Part shown: piece after piece, positions 23,011 through 34,491 of the stretch | Numbering within the stretch: position 1 is the stretch's first letter | Layout: the number at the start of each line of letters is the position of its first letter | NCBI GenBank assembly: GCA_018672825.1 | Contig: JABHUE010000075.1 | Location: 1 to 34,491, forward strand | Reading direction: 5' to 3' | From: Pseudomonadota bacterium | GTDB lineage: Bacteria; Pseudomonadota; Gammaproteobacteria; Arenicellales; UBA868 | Length of the DNA: 34,491 nucleotides | Program-made: the position numbers and the translations under genes | The notes under the pieces: model-generated | Told to the model about the DNA's origin: nothing | The model's input: the letters and a program-made list of their open reading frames with translations, nothing else | Database searches by the model: none

Positions 23011-23644
23011 ATAACTGATGCTCCCTTATGTATTGAGCGATAGCAAGAGGTACTTTCATTTCGATTGATTTTTTTTCGGCTAAATCCAATCGGATGTCCG
23101 CCGATGAAACATCCACCGGGGGCACTTCCACGGACTTGATCCAACCTACGCTGCCTGCCGGTGGCCGTGCGCAACCACCCGTCTCACGTTGGCGCCACCA
23201 ATCAGGAAGCGGGTTCGGAACAGTCCAGCCCGGTCGATGCATCACAGCGACTCCGGCCAGATCAAATATCTCCTCCCATCGATACCATGAGGGTAAATTG
23301 AGGGCAGCATCTAATCCCAAGGCTAAGCACAATGTTCGATGAGGGTGCTCGGCTCTTAATTCATTCAGCGTCAATATCGAATAAGAGGGTCCGACTCGAT
23401 TGATCTCACGCGCATCAATCGTAAATAACGGCTGCTCCGCGATGGCTAACTGCAACATAGCAACACGGTGTTGGGCTGATGCAATGGGAGATGATCGATG
23501 AGGCGGCTCGCCCACCGGCAACCAAATTACATTCGTGGCATCAAGTGACTCACACAGTCGACTGACCGCATGTAAATGTCCGATGTGCACCGGATCAAAC
23601 GTCCCGCCAAAAACAATGAGGGGAGTGCGATCGAACTCAGACAA
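23003..23644 (-). CDS. nadD: NadD, nicotinate-mononucleotide adenylyltransferase
   Basis: This 213-aa enzyme makes deamido-NAD from NaMN and ATP. The nucleotidyltransferase HxGH motif is HIGH in GGTFDPVHIGHLHAV, and the C-terminal SADIRLDL is the usual second binding motif. The start must be TTG at 23644: no in-frame ATG exists between the upstream stop and the catalytic motif. It follows proA by 18 bases and overlaps rsfS. Confidence 0.92.
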   Translation of the reverse strand: MSEFDRTPLIVFGGTFDPVHIGHLHAVSRLCESLDATNVIWLPVGEPPHRSSPIASAQHRVAMLQLAIAEQPLFTIDAREINRVGPSYSILTLNELRAEHPHRTLCLALGLDAALNLPSWYRWEEIFDLAGVAVMHRPGWTVPNPLPDWWRQRETGGCARPPAGSVGWIKSVEVPPVDVSSADIRLDLAEKKSIEMKVPLAIAQYIREHQLYE

Positions 23645-23662
23645 CCGAACGATCCATCATAT

Positions 23663-24943
23663 TTAAGGGCGAATCGTCCCGTCCCCGAAAACAACATATT
23701 TCTGAATGGTCAGGCCTTCAAGTCCCACAGGGCCGCGCACATGCAAACGATCCGTGCTGATGCCAATTTCGGCGCCCAAACCATACTCAAAACCATCCGC
23801 AAACTGGGTAGAGGCATTAACCATCACCGAGCTCGAGTCCACTTCCCGCACAAATTGCTGACTTCGCTCAAGATTATTAGTCACAATCGCATCCGTATGA
23901 CCCGACCCATAGCGCCCAATGTGGTCGATTGCCTGTTCGATGCCATTCACGATTCGAATCGCGAGAATAGGCGCCAGGTACTCCGTATTCCAGTCATCTT
24001 TTGACGCAGCCTGGCAATCGGGGACCAGTTCGCAGGTCCGTTCACACCCTCGAATTTCGACGCCCGCCTCCCGATACTTCGGCACCAGTTGTGCGAGAAC
24101 AATCGACGCGTTGGCCGAATCCAGCAACAGCGTTTCCATCGCACCGCAAACACCATAGCGACGACACTTTGCGTTAAACGCGACCGCCACCGCCTTATCG
24201 ATATCTGCATCGGAGTCAATATAGACATGGCAGTTACCGTCAAGATGTTTAATCACCGGCACCCGGGCATCCGCGCTGACTTTTTCAATCAGGCGCTTCC
24301 CGCCGCGCGGCACAATCACATCAATGTACTCAGGACTGCCCAGCATTGCTGTAACGGCCTCGCGATCGGTCGTTGATAGCACTTGGATAACATGCTCGGA
24401 CAAGCCTGCGTCGGTCAGGCCGAGTGACAGGCACGCTGAAATCGCTTGGTTGGAATTCAAGGCTTCTGAGCCCCCCCGCAGAATTGCGGCATTGCCCGAT
24501 TTCAAGCATAAGCCCGCGGCATCTGCCGTGACGTTGGGTCGCGACTCGTAAATGATTCCTATGACGCCCAACGGCACCCGCATCCGGCCGACGGTAATGC
24601 CAGAAGGGCGGGCATTCATATCATCAATCTGCCCTACCGGATCGGGCAAAGCCGATATCTGAGTCAACCCCTCAGCCATCGCGTCCACCCGGTCGGACGT
24701 TAACTCCAGTCGATCGAGAAGGGCGGATGACAGGCCCGACGCATGAGCCGCCTCCAGATCTTTCGCATTAGCGACGAGGATATTTTGGGCGTCACTGCTA
24801 ATCCGCTGAGCCATCGCTGCGAGCGCGGCATTCTTCGTGCCTGTGCTCGCTTGCGCAATTTCCTTTGACGCGAGGCGCGCATTTCGCCCTGACGCATCAA
24901 TCCACGCTCTAATCGATTCGGACAAATTTAAAACTTTATTCAT
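23663..24943 (-). CDS. proA: ProA, gamma-glutamyl phosphate reductase
   Basis: This 426-aa enzyme reduces gamma-glutamyl phosphate to glutamate semialdehyde for proline synthesis. The aldehyde-dehydrogenase-type fold shows [16 protein letters not shown]. The cysteine-containing segment [16 protein letters not shown] corresponds to the usual [16 protein letters not shown] with the catalytic cysteine. The C-terminal [19 protein letters not shown] is typical. It lies between holA and nadD, only 4 bases after holA. Confidence 0.96.
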   Translation of the reverse strand: MNKVLNLSESIRAWIDASGRNARLASKEIAQASTGTKNAALAAMAQRISSDAQNILVANAKDLEAAHASGLSSALLDRLELTSDRVDAMAEGLTQISALPDPVGQIDDMNARPSGITVGRMRVPLGVIGIIYESRPNVTADAAGLCLKSGNAAILRGGSEALNSNQAISACLSLGLTDAGLSEHVIQVLSTTDREAVTAMLGSPEYIDVIVPRGGKRLIEKVSADARVPVIKHLDGNCHVYIDSDADIDKAVAVAFNAKCRRYGVCGAMETLLLDSANASIVLAQLVPKYREAGVEIRGCERTCELVPDCQAASKDDWNTEYLAPILAIRIVNGIEQAIDHIGRYGSGHTDAIVTNNLERSQQFVREVDSSSVMVNASTQFADGFEYGLGAEIGISTDRLHVRGPVGLEGLTIQKYVVFGDGTIRP

Positions 24944-24947
24944 GTTT

Positions 24948-25991
24948 TCAGTAATTTAAAGCAGTATTACGCTGCAACATGGTTATACCACAAAGCAATA
25001 AAACAGCCCGCTCCACCTCCGCCCATGCGCCGCCCGCGGTCTGGGCCCGCCCTTTAATCACGCGGTCGGTGAATGCCAGTTGGCTCAGCAGCTGTCCTAA
25101 CGCATCGGAACTCAGTCTCTTTAACGCCGCGCTGATATAGCGCTCACGACTTCGCCAGACTCGGAACTGCTGAAAGACATTTCGCTGATCAGCGCCAGCC
25201 GCCATCTCTTTCGACATGGCATAAAGGACTCGGGCCTCTCTCGCAATTGCCCAATTTATCAAAATAGCCTCGTTACCTTCCCTTTGAAGTCCATAAAGCA
25301 TTCTTAAAGCCGCCGTTGCCTTCCCGGCCAACGCCTCGTCAACAAGAGCGAAAACAGAAAATCTAGCCTGATCGGCCACCAGAACTTCAAGCCCCGGCTC
25401 GTCAAGTTCGCGCTCACCCAGGAGAAGCGGCAGCTTGTTGATCTCCTGAGCCGCAAAAAGCAGATTGCCTTCTGAGTAATAGGCGAGCCGATCAATTGCG
25501 CCACGAGTCGCCTTAACACCGTTGGCTCGAAGCCGATCCGATATCCATGCGGGAAGTTGCTGGGCCGTTACAGCCCGGGCCTCGACTGAAGTCCCTGAGG
25601 ATTCGACCGTCTTGAACCATTTGCTCGATTGAACCGCTTTATCAACCCGACCCAGAATAATCGAGAGATGATCACTGGGGTCTGCCTTCTCAATAAATTC
25701 AATGAGCGCTTTTGCGCCCGCATCACCGGGCTTCCCAGTGGGAAGTCGAATCTCGAGCAACCGGCGAGTGGAAAATAACGACAGCGACTGACCGGTATCG
25801 AGTATTTGCTGCCAATCAAGATCAACGCCCGCTGTAAAGCGCAGCACCTCATCGATACCCTGCTGTCGCGCCGTACGACGAATCATGTCGGCACTCTCCT
25901 CAATAAGGAGTGGCTCGGCGCCAAAAATCAGATAGGTGTTCGAAAGCCCTTTCTCAAGCTGACTGGATAGAGCGTTAGACGCTATTCGCAA
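24948..25991 (-). CDS. holA: HolA, DNA polymerase III delta subunit
   Basis: This is the clamp-loader subunit that opens the beta sliding clamp. The N-terminal [20 protein letters not shown] and the helical collar domain ([18 protein letters not shown]) match the family. The frame begins at a TTG at 26009, but a strong GGGAGGT sits 6 bases before the TTG at 25991, so I use the latter (about 347 aa). It lies 23 bases after lptE and precedes proA. An rsfS-nadD-proA-holA-lptE array like this is usual in gammaproteobacteria. Confidence 0.9.
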   Translation of the reverse strand: MRIASNALSSQLEKGLSNTYLIFGAEPLLIEESADMIRRTARQQGIDEVLRFTAGVDLDWQQILDTGQSLSLFSTRRLLEIRLPTGKPGDAGAKALIEFIEKADPSDHLSIILGRVDKAVQSSKWFKTVESSGTSVEARAVTAQQLPAWISDRLRANGVKATRGAIDRLAYYSEGNLLFAAQEINKLPLLLGERELDEPGLEVLVADQARFSVFALVDEALAGKATAALRMLYGLQREGNEAILINWAIAREARVLYAMSKEMAAGADQRNVFQQFRVWRSRERYISAALKRLSSDALGQLLSQLAFTDRVIKGRAQTAGGAWAEVERAVLLLCGITMLQRNTALNY

Positions 25992-26014
25992 CGTGCGACC
26001 TCCCGCCAAGCGTT

Positions 26015-26545
26015 CTAAACATAAACAGCAGTTAGAGGGTCAGATTCTGGCACTTTCAACGCGATGCCATCGAGCCGGCGAATAATTCGGCGGGTCACTT
26101 CCTCGCGCATTGATTTTTTCAAGGCCTCTTCTTCTTGCTTTTTTTGAAGGAGATCCGTACTGCTGTATTCAAGCTCGCGGCTGAAATTCAGTGACGTATC
26201 ACCCACGAGTATCTTGCCCTGACGATCAACCACACGATACAAAACGGTGTACTCAAGCGTGTATCCTGTCGCGGTCCCGTTGCTATCCACAGAAATCACT
26301 TTACGTGTGTACTGCACTGTTGCGAGATCAATGATTGCAGTCGCTGATTCCGCGTCCTTTACCGGATTCACACCGCTCTGCTTCAGGGCCATTCGCAGGT
26401 CAACCACGAGCTGATTATCCTGTCCCGTTACCCAAGGTTTTGACAGGATGGGTCCAAGTTCAACAAGGCCACGCAATTGAAACCCACAGCCGGCAACTAA
26501 ACCGACTAACGCAAAAATGACGAGTTTTTTCTTTAGCATCAACAA
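26015..26545 (-). CDS. lptE: LptE, LPS-assembly lipoprotein
   Basis: This 176-aa outer-membrane lipoprotein plugs LptD and helps insert lipopolysaccharide. The signal ends in the lipobox LVAGC, followed by GFQLRG, as in LptE. The mature domain shows the beta-alpha pattern with TGYTLEYTVLYRVVDRQGK and the long C-terminal helix KKQEEEALKKSMREEVTRRI. It precedes holA. In many relatives leuS is its direct upstream neighbour; here an oxidoreductase gene lies between them. Confidence 0.93.
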   Translation of the reverse strand: MLMLKKKLVIFALVGLVAGCGFQLRGLVELGPILSKPWVTGQDNQLVVDLRMALKQSGVNPVKDAESATAIIDLATVQYTRKVISVDSNGTATGYTLEYTVLYRVVDRQGKILVGDTSLNFSRELEYSSTDLLQKKQEEEALKKSMREEVTRRIIRRLDGIALKVPESDPLTAVYV

Positions 26546-26614
26546 CTTTCCAAAACGATTATCAACGGATCAAGGCTTGGCTCACATTATAGCGAGCGCG
26601 CCCGTTGGAGGGTT

Positions 26615-27661
26615 CTAAAAAAAAGGTCGCAGGACCAGCTTTCCCGGGTAGCGCTTGGCCATGAAATCGGTCTGGGCTTGCGCGATGTCCTTTAACGGAT
26701 ACACCTTTGAAACCAGTGGCCGTAACGATCCCGTGTTAATCAGAGACACCAGCGCGCGAAAAACCTCTCGAGACTGATAAGTGCATCCAAACACGGTGAG
26801 ATCCTTCAAATAAAGCGTCCTCAAATCGACCTCTGCCATGGGACCTGCAATGGCGCCGGAGGTCGCAAGGCGACCACCCGGACACAGGGCATCGAGACAT
26901 TCTCCAAATTGATTCCCCCCAACGACATCAATGACGACTGTGAAGTCCTCTTTGGGGAGTGATGCGTCTCTGTCCAACACGCTTTGTGCGCCCGCGGTTA
27001 AAACAGCATCCGCTTTGGCGGCAGCTGCAATCGCCGTGACCCGAGCGCCTTTCTGGCGAGCCAGTTGGACCGTTGCCAATCCAACGCCACCCGAAGCGCC
27101 CGTCACGAGGACTCGGTCACCGTCGTTCACTTGTGATCGGGTCAGAAGATTCAGCGCGGTTCCGTACGCACATGGCATGGCACCAATCTCAATGTCCGTC
27201 AACGGGGATTCACTCACATCAAATAGTTGATCCGCCGACACGCAACAGTACTGTGCGAACGCGCCATCGCGCTCAGAGCCCAGCGCCTCAAAATAGACAG
27301 GTACACCCGATTTTGCGATCGGCTGGTTCAGCGCACAGGTGACGCGTTTTCCGATCTCCGGTGAACTCACCCCATCACCCAGTGCAACCACCTCACCGCA
27401 AAGATCGCCGCCTTGAATTCGAGGAAACGCCAGCGCGCCGCCCCATGCACCATCAGCGGTGATCGTCCCAGACGACGCATTAGTCGGAGCCGTTACGGTT
27501 TTGGCATACCACCCGAGGCGCGTATTAATGTCAGTGTTATTCACGCCGGCCGCCGACACCCGGACGAGCGCTTCACCGGCCCTGGGTTGTGGCGTCGGAA
27601 GATCATTTCGCCAAACCAGTTTTTCTGGTCCGCCGTGGCCGATCAGCTGAACGCCGGACAT
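26615..27661 (-). CDS. MDR-superfamily zinc-independent oxidoreductase (quinone-reductase-like)
   Basis: This medium-chain dehydrogenase is about 348 aa. The Rossmann motif is GASGGVGLATVQLARQKG, and the substrate domain shows AGVNNTDINTR. The structural and catalytic zinc cysteine sets of classical alcohol dehydrogenases are not apparent, so quinone or enone reduction with NADPH is likely; the substrate is unknown. I prefer the ATG at 27661 to the GTG five codons upstream. It stands between leuS and lptE, a place normally without this gene, which suggests insertion into the ancestral block. Confidence 0.82.
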   Translation of the reverse strand: MSGVQLIGHGGPEKLVWRNDLPTPQPRAGEALVRVSAAGVNNTDINTRLGWYAKTVTAPTNASSGTITADGAWGGALAFPRIQGGDLCGEVVALGDGVSSPEIGKRVTCALNQPIAKSGVPVYFEALGSERDGAFAQYCCVSADQLFDVSESPLTDIEIGAMPCAYGTALNLLTRSQVNDGDRVLVTGASGGVGLATVQLARQKGARVTAIAAAAKADAVLTAGAQSVLDRDASLPKEDFTVVIDVVGGNQFGECLDALCPGGRLATSGAIAGPMAEVDLRTLYLKDLTVFGCTYQSREVFRALVSLINTGSLRPLVSKVYPLKDIAQAQTDFMAKRYPGKLVLRPFF

Positions 27662-27731
27662 CGTTTCGGGTATCACGCGTCAACCACTCATGGGCGTCAG
27701 TTGGTGTCTCAATTCATCCGGGCTGTAGATC

Positions 27732-30320
<2,589 letters not shown>

Positions 30321-30387
30321 GCGATTTCCAGTCAGGGGCGGTGCTGCTCAACTCATCACAGCGCGGTCACGATATTAAAACGCGAAT

Positions 30388-30684
30388 CTAGTTTTCTTTT
30401 TTGGCGTCGGGAGCCGGCCAGTCGGAGAATGGAAAAGGCCGCTCATCTGAATTGAACGTCACATACTGAAGAGCCGAAAACGTGAAGGCATTCAGATCAG
30501 CCAAGAAATTCCGAAGCCGGTCTGGATCCTCTCCGGTCACCAATCGTGCGACAAAAATAAAAAGTGCGCCCAAACCGGTGAGCAACAGCACAATCTCAAA
30601 GACCACGACAAAATAAATCAGCATAAAAAGAAGTCGGATCCAAACTGATCCGTTACGCACTCGCTCTCGCAGGTCAACACTCAT
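30388..30684 (-). CDS. DUF4389-type small membrane protein
   Basis: This 98-aa protein has two transmembrane helices near residues 15-35 and 37-52 (LLFMLIYFVVVFEIVLLLTG and ALFIFVARLV). The C-terminal part FTFSALQYVTFNSDERPFPFSDWP is characteristic of DUF4389 proteins. Function is unknown. It is encoded upstream of leuS on the same strand, with a 67-base gap. Confidence 0.8.
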   Translation of the reverse strand: MSVDLRERVRNGSVWIRLLFMLIYFVVVFEIVLLLTGLGALFIFVARLVTGEDPDRLRNFLADLNAFTFSALQYVTFNSDERPFPFSDWPAPDAKKEN

Positions 30685-30805
30685 TGGCTTTCTCTATTCA
30701 AAAAGGGACGCTTAAGAAGCGGATGGATTTTACACCATCAATGGACACCCTAAACGCCGGCCACGCCCTTGATTAGTCGCAGCCCTGTCGGATAGCAACG
30801 ATCCG

Positions 30806-31120
30806 TTACCCTTCAAGGGCGGTCAGATGGGTACTGCAGCGCCAACAAATCTCGAAGGTGGCCGGATTGGATTCGCCACATTGCTCACAATCGATATTCT
30901 TTTCTGGTGCGCTCTCGTATTCTTCAATAATCGATCGGGCCAGCGAGAACTGCTGCTCGCGGACAATCCAGACTTCGGGCCAGACTGCGGTAGCCGCGAG
31001 TTCACCAAGACCGCCCGCCGCATGCTCATTAAACGTATGGCAATGAATGCCGGCTGCCTCAAGCATCTGTTGCACCAGTCGAGCCTCACTGAGCGTGGAT
31101 GCGGTATAAACCCGTTGCAA
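30806..31120 (-). CDS. DUF2007-type protein with zinc ribbon
   Basis: This 104-aa protein has a DUF2007 (putative signal-transducing) domain: MQRVYTASTLSEARLVQQML and VWPEVWIVREQQFSLARSII. A C-terminal four-cysteine zinc ribbon follows, CEQC and CWRC, near residues 78-96. Its function is unknown; such proteins are soluble and small. It lies between the CFA synthase and DUF4389 genes on the same strand. Confidence 0.82.
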   Translation of the reverse strand: MQRVYTASTLSEARLVQQMLEAAGIHCHTFNEHAAGGLGELAATAVWPEVWIVREQQFSLARSIIEEYESAPEKNIDCEQCGESNPATFEICWRCSTHLTALEG

Positions 31121-31144
31121 GATGATTGCGCGCGACGCCGCGCA

Positions 31145-32404
31145 TTAGGAATACAGGTGCGTTCGAGACACCGCTAGATTGTTATTACGCTCGCGCGTGA
31201 ATACAACCTGAAAGAGCTGGAGCGCGCCAGAAAGAAAAGCCGCTTCAGAGCCCGCCAAATAAAGACGCCACGCGCGAGTGAAGTTTTCATCAAACTGTTG
31301 GGTCACTTGGTGATGCGAAGCATCAAAACGCGACCGCCAAGCCTTTAGCGTCTTCGCATAATGGAGGCGAAGATTTTCGACATCTAAAACGGAGAAACGA
31401 TGGGGCTCAAAAATATCCATCATCTCCTCCAGCGTTGGAGGATAGGCGCCTGGAAATATTCGTTTCTCAATCCAGGCATTCATGAGCCGGGGTCGATTTC
31501 GGCCAATGGTATGTATCAGTCCACGGCCTTCAGCGGTTAGGCAGCGATCCACGACATCCCCAAGGTCCGGATAGTGATCACAGCCCACATGCTCAAGCAT
31601 TCCGACCGATACAAACGCGTCATATTCGCCCTTGATGTTGCGGTAATCATCGAGCACATAGTTCACCCGATCATCATAGCCCTCGGATTTGGCACGGTCG
31701 GTTGCATAACGAATCTGCTCGGAGGACACATTCCACGACGAAACGATCGCGCCGTAGTGAAGCGCCATATGTCTTGCCAGGCCTCCCCATCCACATCCGG
31801 CTTCTGCCACTCTATCTCCGGGGCGCAACTGCAGTTTTCGACAGATATGATCCATCTTGGCCTGTTGCGCCGCTTCGATCTCCATTGCGTCTTCAGGAAA
31901 ATAAGCACAGGTGTACTGCATCTCCCGATCCAGCCACAGCTTGTAGAAATCATTGCCGATATCATAGTGGTGATGGATATTCTCTCGAGATCCCGCCGGT
32001 GTATTGGCGCGCGGCGATCGTTGCTGAAGTCTTTTAACCACCTTAAAGATGCCCTTGGGCTCTGGCATCTGGTAAACCTGAATCAAAAATCCGATTAAAT
32101 CGCCTTCAACTGTGATCTCGCCACTCGAAAAGGCGTCGCCAAAACCCACATCTCCTTGCCGCAGAAGATTCGCAAGCGCCGAGCGCGAGTGAATATGAAC
32201 TGTTGCGGTAGAAGAGCCGTGGCTCGGCTCAATCCGAAACCCGTCCCACAGCACAACTGCGTATTGACGGGGATCCATCGCGTGAATCACGCGTGTGAGC
32301 AGGTATCTCTCGTAAGCGCGCGAACGGTCAGACCCTTGAAATCCATTGGTCGCACTTCGGGCGTCAGCTTTTTCTTGATCAAAGACGGGGTTAGGAGTCG
32401 CCAT
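31145..32404 (-). CDS. cfa: Cyclopropane-fatty-acyl-phospholipid synthase-like methyltransferase
   Basis: This 419-aa SAM-dependent enzyme adds a methylene group across double bonds of membrane phospholipids. The SAM motif is VAEAGCGWGGLARHMA. The CFA-specific segments HHYDIGNDFYKLWLD and TCAYFPEDAMEIEAAQ are clear, as is GMLEHVGCDHYPD. The ATG at 32404 is preferred over the TTG one codon upstream. It begins 103 bases after the stop of the AI-2E-type permease on the same strand. Confidence 0.93.
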   Translation of the reverse strand: MATPNPVFDQEKADARSATNGFQGSDRSRAYERYLLTRVIHAMDPRQYAVVLWDGFRIEPSHGSSTATVHIHSRSALANLLRQGDVGFGDAFSSGEITVEGDLIGFLIQVYQMPEPKGIFKVVKRLQQRSPRANTPAGSRENIHHHYDIGNDFYKLWLDREMQYTCAYFPEDAMEIEAAQQAKMDHICRKLQLRPGDRVAEAGCGWGGLARHMALHYGAIVSSWNVSSEQIRYATDRAKSEGYDDRVNYVLDDYRNIKGEYDAFVSVGMLEHVGCDHYPDLGDVVDRCLTAEGRGLIHTIGRNRPRLMNAWIEKRIFPGAYPPTLEEMMDIFEPHRFSVLDVENLRLHYAKTLKAWRSRFDASHHQVTQQFDENFTRAWRLYLAGSEAAFLSGALQLFQVVFTRERNNNLAVSRTHLYS

Positions 32405-32507
32405 CAACTTACACGCCAGTCGAACCTATCGCTGGACTAAAATTTTATGAATAACTGAATAATACCGACAGAGAATAAAGAATCAAGAATTCAGCGATGT
32501 CCCTACT

Positions 32508-33566
32508 TTAAGTAGGGTCTTGTACCTGACGCGGCCAGGCTCTTAGAACCGCATGAACCAGGGTCGCCAGCGGTATCGCAAAAAACACGCCTAAAACGCC
32601 CCAAACACCGCCAAATATCAGCACAGCGGTAATAATGGCGACCGGGTGCAGATTATTCACTTCAGAGAATAAAAGGGGCACCACAACGTTGCCATCCAAG
32701 CCCTGAATGATCAGGTAAACCGATACCAGCACAAAGAACTCCCCGGAAAACCCCCATTGAAACCACGCCACCAGCACGACTGGAATGGTCACCACCGCAG
32801 CGCCGACATAGGGAATCAGCACCGAGACGCCAACCAATACAGCCAGCAGCATGCTGTATTGAAGGCCCACCAACGAAAACGCAACCAGACACGCAAACCA
32901 GACAATCACAATTTCCCAGAATTTACCGCGCACATAATTCCCGATCTGTCGATCAACCTCAGACCAAACCTGGGTCACCAACTGATGATCGCGCGGTGCA
33001 AAGCCGCCAATCCAATCGACCAGACGCTGTTTGTCTTTCATCAAAAAGAAAATCAAAATGGGCATCAAAATAAGATAAATCAAAACGGCAATAAGCCCCA
33101 GCACAGACGCGATCGAGACCGACAATAACTGCTGACCCAACGCTGTTACCTCGGTTTGAATCAACTTCATGATCTCACTGATCTGTTCGGTTGAAACAAT
33201 CTCCGGATAACTCTCAGGTAGTTTTAAAAGTGCCGTTTGTCCCGCGCCTAACATCGAGGGAATCTGCTGCACAAACTGGGTCGTCTGTTGGGAGAGCAGC
33301 GGCATTAACCCGAACACGATCAAAGTCACAAACAGCAGAAATGCCAAATAGACAACGACCACCGCAAGGAGTCGGCTAATCCCCAGACGCTGAATGATCT
33401 TGACCAGACCCTCAAGCAGATAGGCAATCACAATCGCAGCCAACAACGGCGCCAGCATTTGGCCCATAAAGACAAGCACGGCAAAAAACGCGAGTAAAAA
33501 AAGCGTCAAAAAAACAACCTGCGGGTTGTTAAGTTGTGTCTTGAACCAGTTGGTAATCGTGCTCAT
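32508..33566 (-). CDS. AI-2E/PerM-family membrane permease
   Basis: This 352-aa inner-membrane protein has the AI-2E transporter (PerM/UPF0118) layout: N-terminal helices VVFLTLFLLAFFAVLVFMG and LLAAIVIAYLLEGLVKIIQ, a soluble middle, then helices around IYLILMPILIFFLMKDKQR and VLIPYVGAAVVTIPVVLVAW. The C-terminal GGVWGVLGVFFAIPLATLVHA is typical. The transported substrate is not known for most members. It lies 54 bases after the OsmC-like gene. Confidence 0.88.
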   Translation of the reverse strand: MSTITNWFKTQLNNPQVVFLTLFLLAFFAVLVFMGQMLAPLLAAIVIAYLLEGLVKIIQRLGISRLLAVVVVYLAFLLFVTLIVFGLMPLLSQQTTQFVQQIPSMLGAGQTALLKLPESYPEIVSTEQISEIMKLIQTEVTALGQQLLSVSIASVLGLIAVLIYLILMPILIFFLMKDKQRLVDWIGGFAPRDHQLVTQVWSEVDRQIGNYVRGKFWEIVIVWFACLVAFSLVGLQYSMLLAVLVGVSVLIPYVGAAVVTIPVVLVAWFQWGFSGEFFVLVSVYLIIQGLDGNVVVPLLFSEVNNLHPVAIITAVLIFGGVWGVLGVFFAIPLATLVHAVLRAWPRQVQDPT

Positions 33567-33620
33567 GAACCGAATTCGACCCTGTCATTAGGTCTTGGGT
33601 TGGCCGCTAAAGGGGTCAGT

Positions 33621-34037
33621 CTAACCCGATACAATCTCAAAATCGTGGGTAATTTCTGCCACTGAATCCAGCATTTTAGACGCCGAGCAGTATTTTTCGG
33701 CAGAAAGACTAATCGCTCTGGCCACTCGTTTTTCATCGATCTCGCTGGCCTTGACCACAAAATGCAGGTGAATATGGGTGAATATCTTCGGAATCTCATC
33801 GCTGCGTTTGGCGTCGATATCAATCTGGATATCCGAAAACACCTGACGCGATTTTCGCAAAATCAAAACCACGTCAATGATCGTGCAGCCTCCAAGACTC
33901 AGCAGCAACATCTCCATCGGCCGGGCGCCGAGATTTTGCCCGCCCACCTCCGGCGAGCGATCCATCAAGACCTGATGACCGCTTTGCGTCACCCCCTCTA
34001 TCGAATCATCGTCTTTTAATCGGATACTGGCTTGCAT
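33621..34037 (-). CDS. OsmC-family protein
   Basis: This 138-aa OsmC/Ohr-superfamily protein is closer to the YhfA-like branch. The N-terminal beta strands ASIRLKDDDSIEGVTQSGHQ and the helix RPMEMLLLSLGGCTIIDVVLIL with its cysteine are the usual signature. A second cysteine is in SAEKYCSASKML. Such proteins reduce organic hydroperoxides or act on unknown thiol-dependent substrates. GAGAAAG precedes the ATG. It lies between the AI-2E gene and trpC. Confidence 0.88.
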   Translation of the reverse strand: MQASIRLKDDDSIEGVTQSGHQVLMDRSPEVGGQNLGARPMEMLLLSLGGCTIIDVVLILRKSRQVFSDIQIDIDAKRSDEIPKIFTHIHLHFVVKASEIDEKRVARAISLSAEKYCSASKMLDSVAEITHDFEIVSG

Positions 34038-34061
34038 GGGCTTTCTCTATTTTGAACTGTC

Positions 34062-34491
34062 TCAGGCAAACAACTTTGCGAGATGACCGCCCGGGTCCTG
34101 CTCACGCATAAAGGCCTCGCCCACCAAAAACGCATGGATGTCGGCCTCGCGCATCCGCGCGACGTCGGCGATCGAATGAATACCGCTCTCTGTGACCAGA
34201 AGCGTTCCCCGCGGCACCGCCGTGGCGAGCGTGAGGGTGGTCTCGAGCGAGGTTTCAAACGTGCGAAGATTTCGATTATTGATGCCGATCATTGCAGGTG
34301 CGAGCGCGAGCGCCTGATCCAGCTCGTCTCGATCGTGCACTTCCACCAGCACATCCATCGCAAAATCGGCCGCTGCGGATGCGAGCTCGGCCATTTGAAC
34401 GGGCTCAAGCGCGGCCACAATCAGCAAAATACAATCCGCGCCAATCGAGCGCGATTCAGCAACCTGCCAGGGATCAATCATAAAATCCTTG
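34062..34491 (-). CDS. trpC: TrpC, indole-3-glycerol-phosphate synthase (N-terminal part beyond window)
   Basis: The C-terminal 143 residues of this (beta/alpha)8 enzyme of tryptophan synthesis are visible. The segments [46 protein letters not shown] and [15 protein letters not shown] contain known substrate-binding elements, including the Asn-Arg-Asn stretch. The reading frame continues past the right edge, so the catalytic N-terminal part is outside. It is followed by the OsmC-like gene 24 bases later, an arrangement suggesting one transcription unit. Confidence 0.95.
   Translation of the reverse strand, partial: KDFMIDPWQVAESRSIGADCILLIVAALEPVQMAELASAAADFAMDVLVEVHDRDELDQALALAPAMIGINNRNLRTFETSLETTLTLATAVPRGTLLVTESGIHSIADVARMREADIHAFLVGEAFMREQDPGGHLAKLFA

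Noticed and set aside
31574-32098. 174-aa open frame on the plus strand inside the CFA synthase gene
   Set aside because: Antisense shadow of a gene with clear family motifs; no independent support.

Overview
The window looks like chromosomal DNA of a sulfur-oxidising gammaproteobacterium. It carries oxidative-type dissimilatory sulfite reductase genes (dsrAB followed by dsrEF), a soxXYZAB thiosulfate-oxidation locus without soxCD, and a tusA-dsrE2 sulfur-relay pair. The second half holds a gammaproteobacterial housekeeping block (leuS, lptE, holA, proA, nadD, rsfS, rlmH, maf, rng). The sox genes without soxCD, together with rDsr, suggest thiosulfate oxidation through stored sulfur that is then oxidised in the cytoplasm. 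The exact lineage cannot be read from the sequence.

Layout. 1-3039 (minus): dsrA-dsrB-dsrE-dsrF, with dsrF cut by the left edge. 3040-3478: a gene-free divergent control region with several inverted repeats. 3479-6680 (plus): six tightly packed genes of mostly unknown role: a TauD-like Fe(II)/2-oxoglutarate oxygenase, a 64-aa protein, a 234-aa helical protein, a Cas6/Cmx6-like RAMP protein, a DsrC-fold protein lacking both catalytic cysteines (RspA-type), and a 67-aa protein. 6689-8575: three further uncharacterised genes on both strands. 8726-9838 (plus): a protein resembling DsrS. 9835-13956 (minus): soxX-soxY-soxZ-soxA-soxB, with a strong terminator-like structure between soxA and soxB. 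14201-15646: a BepA-like M48 protease. 15792-17057: a type Ic aspartate aminotransferase. 17269-18043: tusA-dsrE2, followed by a rho-independent terminator. 18110-32404 (minus): a second 2OG oxygenase, a nitrilase-family amidase, a small secreted protein, rng-maf-rlmH-rsfS-nadD-proA-holA-lptE, a zinc-less MDR oxidoreductase, leuS, two small conserved proteins and a cyclopropane-fatty-acid synthase. 32508-34491 (minus): an AI-2E-type permease, an OsmC-like protein and a partial trpC.

How it works together. SoxAX couples thiosulfate to the SoxY swinging-arm cysteine, and SoxB hydrolyses off sulfate. Without SoxCD the remaining sulfane sulfur would be stored or passed to cytoplasmic carriers (TusA, DsrE2, DsrEFH), which feed DsrC and rDsrAB. 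The most intriguing part is the 3.5-8.6 kb block between dsr and sox. It combines a stand-alone Cas6-family RNA-binding or endonuclease-like protein, a cysteine-free DsrC paralogue, an oxygenase and several unknown proteins, with no CRISPR array or other cas gene in view. It is the best candidate here for an undescribed system, possibly RNA-level or regulatory control of sulfur oxidation. That role is inference.
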